From Plazaster borealis (Eukaryota; Echinodermata; Asteroidea; Forcipulatida; Labidiasteridae), in the NCBI GenBank assembly GCA_021014325.1, contig CM037461.1, positions 5,981,501 to 6,045,500 of the forward strand: a stretch of 64,000 nucleotides of DNA, written 5' to 3'. Below the pieces are notes generated by a model. That model did not search any database and was not told where the DNA came from. It worked only from the letters and a program-made list of their open reading frames with translations. The position numbers and the translations under genes were made by a program. Positions 48,181 to 57,600 of the stretch are shown here, piece after piece (position 1 is the stretch's first letter; each line of letters opens with the position of its first letter).

Positions 48181-48508
48181 AGTATACAGGGTTCTCCCCA
48201 GGATTTTTCAAAAATGTTGGGCATTCTGGACCCAAATTTGTGGATGTTTGGCCAATAAAGCACGCTGAATTAAAACAAGGTCTTTGGAATGTTTTCTACT
48301 TGGTGTTTATCTTGGTTTTAAAAGTACCACTGTACAATCTTGAACATTCTACATTGTTTTCTCCTGATGTTTTTTGTGAGAAAAAAAAGTATTAATAAAT
48401 AATTTTCCACAAATATTCGTATTGGCCAAAATGTTCGCGTTCAGCATGCAATTTGCAAGTATCGGCCCGATACGCTAGCATGTGCATGGGGAGAACCCTC
48501 AGTATACA
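48181..48508. mobile_element. hAT-like MITE with CAGGGTTCTCCCC termini
   Basis: Termini CAGGGTTCTCCCCA and TGGGGAGAACCCTC, flanked by direct AGTATACA (7-8 bases; exact edge ambiguous). An 8-bp duplication and CAGGG start suit hAT. A relative begins at 50926 in RSPH14 intron 5/6 territory. Confidence 0.75.
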
Positions 48509-48580
48509 CACAATCCAAAATGTAAGTACAAAAAATAACATTCTTTTAAATATTTTATCTGAAAAGAGAGAGAGTTTGTA

Positions 48581-48664
48581 TTAAGGTTTCCATGTGATGA
48601 CCTTAACGGCAATATCAGCAGCCTTGATTACAGCTCCAGAATTATCCTGCAACCTTTTCTCAAT
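48581..48664 (-). CDS. RSPH14: RSPH14 last coding exon
   Basis: Acceptor CTGTACAG; encodes 27 residues, IEKRLQDNSG through VITWKP, then TAA at 48583-48581. The terminal hydrophobic-W/F-K-P ending matches the family (vertebrate proteins end EFKP). Confidence 0.92.
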   Translation of the reverse strand: MEKRLQDNSGAVIKAADIAVKVITWKP

Positions 48665-51600
48665 CTGTACAGACACAAATTTAAAGGGGAAAAGTACATC
48701 ATAGTTTTGGGTGTTGTGTTAACAAAACCCTATGCTCATTCAAGTATTGTTCCTTTTTTGTAAGGCAAAGCTTGAGGGCGCTTTACACTTTCCCTGCTTG
48801 TTACGTGCCTAGGCATGCGCCACATTTTTTGTTATTAACCGTTTAGAGACCATTCATTTCTGTATAATCATCACAAAACGCCCAGACATTGCTATTATTG
48901 TTCATTTCTTTAATCAAATTTTGTCAGTAAAAATGTCAACAGAAATAACATGAAACAGAAAATTTAGTTTTGTGTTTAGAAGTTGGGATACTATGTTAAC
49001 AATTCTACACTGGTAAATGTCATATCCGGACGTGACCTTTACTTTGACCCCTTTATGTGAATGGAAGTAGGTCAAAAACGTTGCGGCCGTTTAATGCCGC
49101 TTTGGGCATGCTTTTACAACAAAAACGTCTCAAAATTGATCAAGTTAAAACTTCACTTTCTGTTTTGTTTGCTTTCAGGAACTGGCCCAAAGGTTGCAAA
49201 AAAATCTCAAAGCTTACCGTGGATACGTTCTCAAGTAAGGCTTTCCTGCCCTCAGGAGCTTCAGATAGCGTGGTGATTGCCTTGATAGCATTGAGGCGTA
49301 CCTCACTTGATTTGTCATTGACGAGGTTCACTAATTTAGGTATTGCCATTGCCTCAATAGCCTTGTATTTGCCCTGGGTTGTAATGGTTATCCTGGGGGG
49401 GGGGGGAAGAACGTAAACAGAAAAGCTTTTAATTATATAGAGCATCAAAGCATGGAAACACTGGTGTTCCTACAATGCATGGAAACACTGAAGTTTTCCA
49501 ATGGAAATAATCACTCTACAGGGAAAAGCTTGGTGTTAATGTATGGAAACACTAACATTTTCCATTGGGAATAATCACTCTACAGGGAAAAGCTTGGTGT
49601 TAATGTATGGAAACACTAACATTTTCCATTGGGAATAATCACTCTAAAGGGAAAAGCTTGGTGTTAATGTATGGAAACACTAACATTTTCCATTGGGAAT
49701 AATCACTCTAAAGGGAAAAGCTTGGTGTTAAAGTATGGAAACACTGATGTTTTCCAATGGGAATAATCACTATAAAGGGAAAAACTTGGTGTTCCTATAA
49801 AGCATGAAATCACTACAGTTTTACACTGGGAACACAGCGCCCTAAAGGGAAAAACTTGGTGTTTCTGAAGCTTTTACTTTCCCAAAGTTGCCTGTAAAAA
49901 TTCCCTCATGTGACAAAGGACCTCAGTGTTACTATACATGTAACTTCATAAAAACCAGATTTGTTTTCCTACTGCAAACAAGGTTGCACCTTATTTAAAA
50001 TTGTATACTAAAAGTCAATAGCATGATTAAGTTAGCCATTGACCTACTCATTCAAAAATAACCTGCAGGCCCAATTTCATCAGGCTGTTTACTGCCAGTA
50101 ACTTGAGTTAAGCAAATTGCTGTGTTTCCTTAGCAGAAAATATGCAAGCAAGTTTATTTCAGAAATGATCAGGAATACTGGACAGAGCGTGTTGGCGTTC
50201 ACAATGGATTTGCATTGTTGCTTCACTCATCTGCTTTACAAGAACCGCGGGCAAGCTAGTGTGGTGATGCTTTGGCACCCTGACCTATTTCTTTTGTGCA
50301 TTATAGACACTGGCTGATTTATTTCACATTTAACTATCGATGGTACACGCATGGTTATTGTATGGAGATGGAAATACCTCCATGGTTATTATGTAATATC
50401 CAGTAGTATAAAATGAACGTGCACCCTCGACTCGTGGTCTGTGTCCTTAGAGTCGTCCAACGTCCAACCCGTTGCTAATTAAGATTTTGTTCTCATCTGT
50501 AAATACACATTTTTTGTTTAAATAAAACACTACTCTAAGTTCAGAAGACAAGTGTTCCATTTGCATTTTTTGTTGAGTTGACGATTACTTGGACGGGGCG
50601 GCAAAACCATCCATAACACTAGCATGCCTTTTGCTTTGCTTAGGGTTAGCAGTGTTTATGTAATAAGAATTCTTCTAATGGCCGCTTCAATTAGCAGAAG
50701 ATGCCTGTTTACAGGGCTTTATGAGTTTGACACTTGTTGCAAAGACGAGAGATGAACTTACGCCATGATTGCTCCAGCAGCCTTTGCCCTGACCTCTGGA
50801 TCGGAATCACCAAGTAACGTGACAAGAGGAGGAAGAGTGTTCACCTCACAGGCTTTGTTCTTCCCGTCCAACGGGATGCTAGAAATCAAGATGAGAAAAT
50901 ATATAAAAATTAGTCAAGGAATAATCAGGGTTCTCCCCATGCAAAAGCTAGCGTATCTGGTCGATACGCGCGTGCCAATACGTGTGAATTAGGGCCAATA
51001 CACAAAAGAAAAATTAACAATAATTGAAAGGTGTTTACCGGACTCAAAGTCAGCATTTTAACACCACTTGTTTTTGTTTAAGATATTACACAGTGTGCTT
51101 TTATTATTCAATTGAAAAACACAAGACCGCTGGACCTGTACGTTCATGAGTTTACAGGCTCAACACTAAAACTACTGGCCTAGGGTCTGTGGTCCATGTG
51201 TAAAATTCTAGCCCTGAGTGTACTGGGTTCTTTGCGCATTATTAGTTTTTAATAAAACACACAGAAGCTACTTATGTCCCATCAGAAGGACGGAGAAATT
51301 ATGGTTTTAGGTATCTTGCCTACTTGAACCCACACTCTGCTGATCACAAACATCAGAGCTCGGGTCTAGTGCGCTTGACTTCTCAGCCACGACACGACAT
51401 AAGCGTACAAGAATTACACACAGGGTTTCCTGCTAGCTCCTTCAATTAATCCCTTACGTTACACTGTCTTGAATAGAGCGGGATTTGAACCAACGACCTC
51501 CGGATTAATGTGCTGGCACTCTACCAACTGAGCTATCTAGCCTTATGTTGGCAGTCTCCCTATTTTGTCAATATCTTTGTTCGAGGGTGCCAGTAAGAAG

Positions 51601-54600
51601 CCATAGAACCTTTTACCGCCGTGTAGCCAGGGATCACACCCAAGTTTACGATACAACCTGGGAAGCGGCAGCCAAGGGATCACCTTAATGGGATGCATGT
51701 TTTTTTGGTTTCAAATATCAAGTAATAAACCACAAGGGTGACAAAATAGGGAGACTGCCAACATAGGGATACATAGCTCAGTTAGTAGAGCATCCGCAAG
51801 TTAATCCAGAGGTTGTTGGTTCAAATCCCGCTCTAGTAATTTTGTCTTTGTTCAACCCCAAATTATTTTTTAAAAATCCAGTCAGTTTCCTTTGTGGTTT
51901 ATTACTTGATATATGAAAAATAAAACATACAGCACTTTAACTTAGTTTAAAACTCACCTCAGATCCATCACATCTCTGGCAGCTTTTGCTCTGATGACGG
52001 GCGAGTCATGATTTAGGAGGTCAGTAAACACCTCCATGGCACCTGCAATGAGGGCTTGGATCTGCTCCAACACCAAACAGAAGTGCAACGTGTCCAAAAT
52101 GTACTCCTGGACATGGGGGGATGAAAAATACTGTTTTAACCCTTTTAGCTCCAAGTTATTTTGACATAAACAACTGCTGGGGCCCACATTTTTTTACCAC
52201 TGAAGCGTGCGTGAAGCACACATTCTCACACAACAGGAAGCTTGTGTTCAAAGTTCGATTTTACAAACTCTATTATTACCTTGAAGGTTTTATTTTAGAG
52301 CATAATAAGTAATACAAACTGTCTTTCATTATATAATTTAGAAATCATTGGAAATCAGCCAATAAATGTCTTGGTCTTTGTTTCCCCAGTGTGTTCTGTA
52401 ATAAACCCAAACACTTTTTTGCACACAACCATATGGCGCTCCGTCATTGGAAAGATCTGATCTTTCTATTTCCAATGATGGTAAGCTTGGGTATGGAAGG
52501 TGAACACGGACAAAACTACAGCTTATTATCAAATGTGCTTTGTGTTCATGCTTGAGTGCTTTATTGTGTGTTATCTTGGGCAACTAAAGTCGCCATTGGG
52601 GCTCAAGCAGGGTATATAGTGCACAGTCGACTAAAGTCGCCATTGGGGCTGAAAGGGTTAACCAAATGTGAAGTCAGTGATACTTTGTTAGCAGATAGGC
52701 TATAAAGTGAAAGTATGAAAGTATGTCGTGGCCGAGCAGTTAAAGAGCACCGGACTCAAGCTCTGGTGTTTCTGATCAGCAGGCAGAGCATGGGTTCCTG
52801 TCTTGTTCGAGGCACTTGTGTCCTTGAACAAGATACTTAACCATTATTGCTTTGTCCTTCGGATGGGACTTTAAGCTGTTCGTTCCGTGTACTAGGATTG
52901 GTACTGCACGTAAAAGAACCCAGAACACTTATCGTGGAAGAGTAGGGGTTAACCCCGGTGTTTCTGGTTCACATAGCAAGTACCCTTGTTTACAAGTTTC
53001 CTTAGGCTTTCGAGCTACAGTTATTGAGTTCACTTATGAGACATCCTTGGTTTCATTACCAGAATTATAAATATAAAATATAACAATAACAACAATTCAT
53101 TTGTAAAGGAAAGGTAATAATAACAATGACTTCTTTATAGCCGTACATGTATGATCTATCTCAAAAAGTGTCATCAATCGTACAGTACGACCCATAGTAT
53201 ACATATGTCATCACGAGAGGGCATTATCACTCATTATTGACTTTTGGAGGTACCAAGGCAACACAATTAATCAGCAAAATACATTTTGTTTGGTTTAGAA
53301 AGACTTTTTTTTAAAATTGTATACAAAGTGGGCATTAAAAGAGTTAAACGAACCTTTATTTCATCAAGTTCCTCTTTGAGTTTGTCCACAAGCGTCGGGA
53401 TCAGGCTGGCTTCTACGACTCCCTCGGCACCGGGAGTGAAGCGACACAGCATCTCTATGGCCATGTGCGCATTGCGTCTCACAATGTCCAAGTCATCATT
53501 GAATAATCTCGACAGGGGAATGATGATGGTGTGCTCAAGGAAGGCATCTCGACCGATGTTGTGTCCTGAAAAAAAAAACAAGAACCAAAAGGAGCATTAA
53601 TGCAGCCCGCTTTCACACAGGCGTATTGTGGCCGAGCGAATAAGAACACCGGACTCAAGCTCTGGGCCAAATTTCATAAAGGTGTTTTAAAAGCAGAAAA
53701 TTCTGCTTGACATATTTCTTTGCTAAGCAAAAATTGATTGGGGCACCAGTCACAACAATGCAAACTTAATGTAACTTTGGCTGGTAACCTGTTTCTGCTA
53801 AGCAATACTTTTCTGTGCTTAGCAAGTTTTTTTGCTTACAGGCTTTATGAAATTGGGCCCTTGTCTTTCTGATCAGCACAGTGTGGGTTCGAGTCCCGGT
53901 CGTGACACCTATGTCCTGAAGCAAGACACTGAACAATTATTGCTGCATACCTCCTTCGGATGGGAAGCCGTAGTTCCCGTGTGTTGTGTAATGCACGTAA
54001 AAGAACCCAGTGCACTTATCGTAAAGAGAAGGGGTTTGCCCCGGTGTTCCTTGTCTGATCGGCAGCATATTGTGTCATAGCACCTTGTAAACCATTGCAT
54101 GGTGCTATAAAGGAATAGGTCTTCAAAATACTTCAAAACGTAGCTCCACATACTGTACATGTACCTTGCAGGACGGTACTCGCTGCTGCAAATATAGGAT
54201 TCAAACTGCCTCTAGCTACCGGGCATGCCCGGTGATTTAGTGGTAACTTCTGCTCAAGAACGGTAAAGGTTGTGGGTTTGAATCCCATCCAAGTAATAGG
54301 GGCCTATGCCTGTGGATTTTTTTTTCTTCAAAGAACTAGGGAAAGCACTGAGTATACAGTGCTTAACACATCAGTGTATGGGTAATAAAACACAATTAAT
54401 AATGATCAATAATCAATGTTGTTTTTCGATTAATAGGCCTAACCGTTCTTGTCTTTTCTCTTTAAATTTAAGACTTACCTGCAATGATGTATAAGACTTC
54501 TGTTGCTTTATGTCTCACCGTTCCATCGTCATCTGTCAATAAATTCTTCAGACTCTCTGCTACACCTAAACACAGAGGGAGAACAGTTATTTAAAAGTTG

Positions 54601-57600
54601 TCACTTTTGATCATTAACCAGTTCACATCCGATGACGTCTAAACTCGCTTACACCTTCCATTGTGTAGTGTGCACAGGCATGCATCGTGCTACATTCCGT
54701 TTCCCCAGTACACAGATGGACAGAGTGTACTGGAATTCATGATCTTAATCTCCCTTTTTCCAGGGGTTATTATGTAATTACCTGATTCCAGACCTTTGTC
54801 ATTTTGTTATACAAATGTGGCTTAAAAGAATGGATAGACTGCCACCATTGTTTGTCACTGTCTTCCGCTCAATGGGTTAGTTCAAGTCCAAACATTCCAA
54901 GATTCCTGCTGAAGAGGTCTCGTCTGGATGGCTCTGATGGAATGTGGAAGACCATTCCAGACCTTCCCTGCAGCTACCTGGGCCCAATTTCATAGCGCTG
55001 CTTATAACAGTAAGCAAATTGTTGTGCTAACTATAGCAGAAACATTTACTTAAGCGTAAGCGTATTTCACAGGTTAGCAAGAAAATTAGGCGACCAGCTT
55101 GCCCATTCATCATGGATTTGCATTGTTTATGTCATTCATTTTCACACAGTAAGCACCGGAAGGTTAGCATGCCTTTTCGTGTGCTTACGGTATGCAGCGC
55201 TATGAAATGGAAACTCGAGCAGTAAGCACAAAATCAGTCGTTAAGCAGCTCTATGCAATTGGACGCTGAAAATAACAGGGATCCCCATGAATTATTCAAA
55301 GCATATTTCACACGGAGGAATTTTTCAAGCATTCCAAGATTCATTCATACCATGTCATTGTCAGAATATCGGCCGTGGCTTACGGCGGAGATTTGCGATT
55401 CATGGTGAATGCCTACTCATATTTTCTCACACGAGAACAACAAATCCAAGTGCTTATTATGAGAACCTTTTTTGTCTTGAAAAATAACACTGCACAGAGG
55501 CACAACAAATCATAACAATCACAGATGAGTGATGTTTGAAGCTTTGCAAGGTGTGGACAGTAAGAAGTAACTAGGAAATTATAACTCCGAAACTAGCGCG
55601 TACAACCAGGGCCCAATTGCATAGAGCTGCTTAACGGCTGATTTGTGCTTACTGCGCGAGTTTCCATTTCATAGCGCTGCTAACCGTAAGCACACGAAAA
55701 GGCATGCTGACCTTCCGGTGCTACTGTATGAAAATGAATGACATAACAATGCAAATCCATGGTGAACGCACGATGATCACCTAATTTTCTTGCTAACATG
55801 TGAAATACGCTTATGCTTTTAAAAGCAAACTTGTCTGCTATATTTAGCATGAAAATTTGCTTAACGTTAAGTAGCGCTATCAAATTGGCCCCATGTGTAA
55901 CTTTTCTCTCTTTAAAAAAAAAAATGCCACTGTGGTAACGAAAAAAAACCTGAAAATTATTTTTCCTTAAGACAAAAGCAGAAAACCACTGAATGAATGT
56001 CGCGAGTGGTAACCATTGTGACAAATTATCGCAGAGCAATCATCGCAGAGATGCCAACATAGAGTAGCACCGCCGAGCACTTACACACATTTATGTAAGT
56101 TCAAGTCAGGCATACAACTTACCGAGCCGTAAAGAGGAAAATTACGGCATTTACGATATAAACTAATAATTTCAACGAAAATCGCTTATAAATTGCAAAG
56201 CGGACTTGCTTTGAGGCCTAACAATTAAAACTTTATTCAGGCTTGATTTAAAAAAATTAAAAAACGGAGGTTGAGGTGGGTTTTTTTTTAAACCGGAAAT
56301 CCGGGTAAATCCGGAAAAGTGGCATCTCTGCTGTGAACTACTTATACCCACCTACACGAAGGGCTTCAGCGATGTGTTCTGGATCGTGCAAGTAATCACA
56401 TAGAGTCATCAGAGCCCTCTGTCTAGTGATAAGCTCTTTGTCGTTCAGCTCACGGTTCTAGAAACAAGAAAAAATCTGATTTTAACTTTGTATGAAAAAT
56501 TAAAGTATTAAAGGTTGGGGCAAAGATTGGTAAATACTCCAAAAATAAATGACCATCAAAACTTACTTGGTGAGAAGCACTGCAGCTGTTGATAGAATTT
56601 ATTATTTTGAAATTTAAAGGATTCCCTTTCAAGTAATATGGTTTGGAAATTTTTTCACCCAAATACATTTGAGTCTGAGAAACAATTCATGCATGAACCA
56701 TTTCTTAGATTTTCTAAGGGTTGGTGCCCGTTCAAAAATGTTGCGGCCAGAGTGGCGGTTGGTACCCGCTGTCACCTCACTAAATGTGGATGGATCCAAA
56801 GTTAAGTGAAAATACCGTGACAGGTTCTTGCTGTTTTCTCAGCAAATACCGTAGACACTGTATCCAGCTGAAACTTTCACATGTCACTTTCTGTATTGTA
56901 TCTTTCTTAATAATTTTGCCAATCAGCATTATGTTGCAAAAAAACCGATCTATGACCCTACCTTTAAACTATTTAGAACCCTATATTAACAACATAGAGG
57001 GTTGCAACCATGGTGGCCTAATTGCAGTTACATGTACCATAGAAATAGACCTCCATGTATCATGTACTTCCTGTGATGGGAGTGTGAGGTCAGTGCTTGT
57101 CTGGGCCCAATTTCATAGAGCAGAAAATATTGCTTAAAAATTGTCTGCTAAGCAGAAATGAGCAGAATATCAATCACAAATTGTACATGTGACATGGTAG
57201 TTTGGCTGGTAACCTTATTCTGGTAAGTATAATTTTGTTGTGCTTAGCTACTTTTTGTGCTTATAAAGCAGATATGAAATTAGGCCCTGGTCAGCATGCA
57301 GGCTGGACACATATTTTCTCTCCCCCCCCCAGCCCCCTCGAAGGGTTATCGTTTTTGTTTTTTTCTCAACGTATGCTTATTAATCGGTAAAGTGTTCGAA
57401 ATAAACAAATCTGCCCCTTGGACAAGATGAATGTCGGTCACTTCGTACCCAAGTCACTTCGTTCTCAAGTCACTTATTATTATTGCTGGTCACTTCGTAC
57501 CCAAGTCACTTCGTTCTCAAGTCACTTCATACCCAAGTCACGTCAAACCCAAGTCACGTCGTACCCAAGTCACGTCGTACCCAAGTCACTTCGTACCCAA

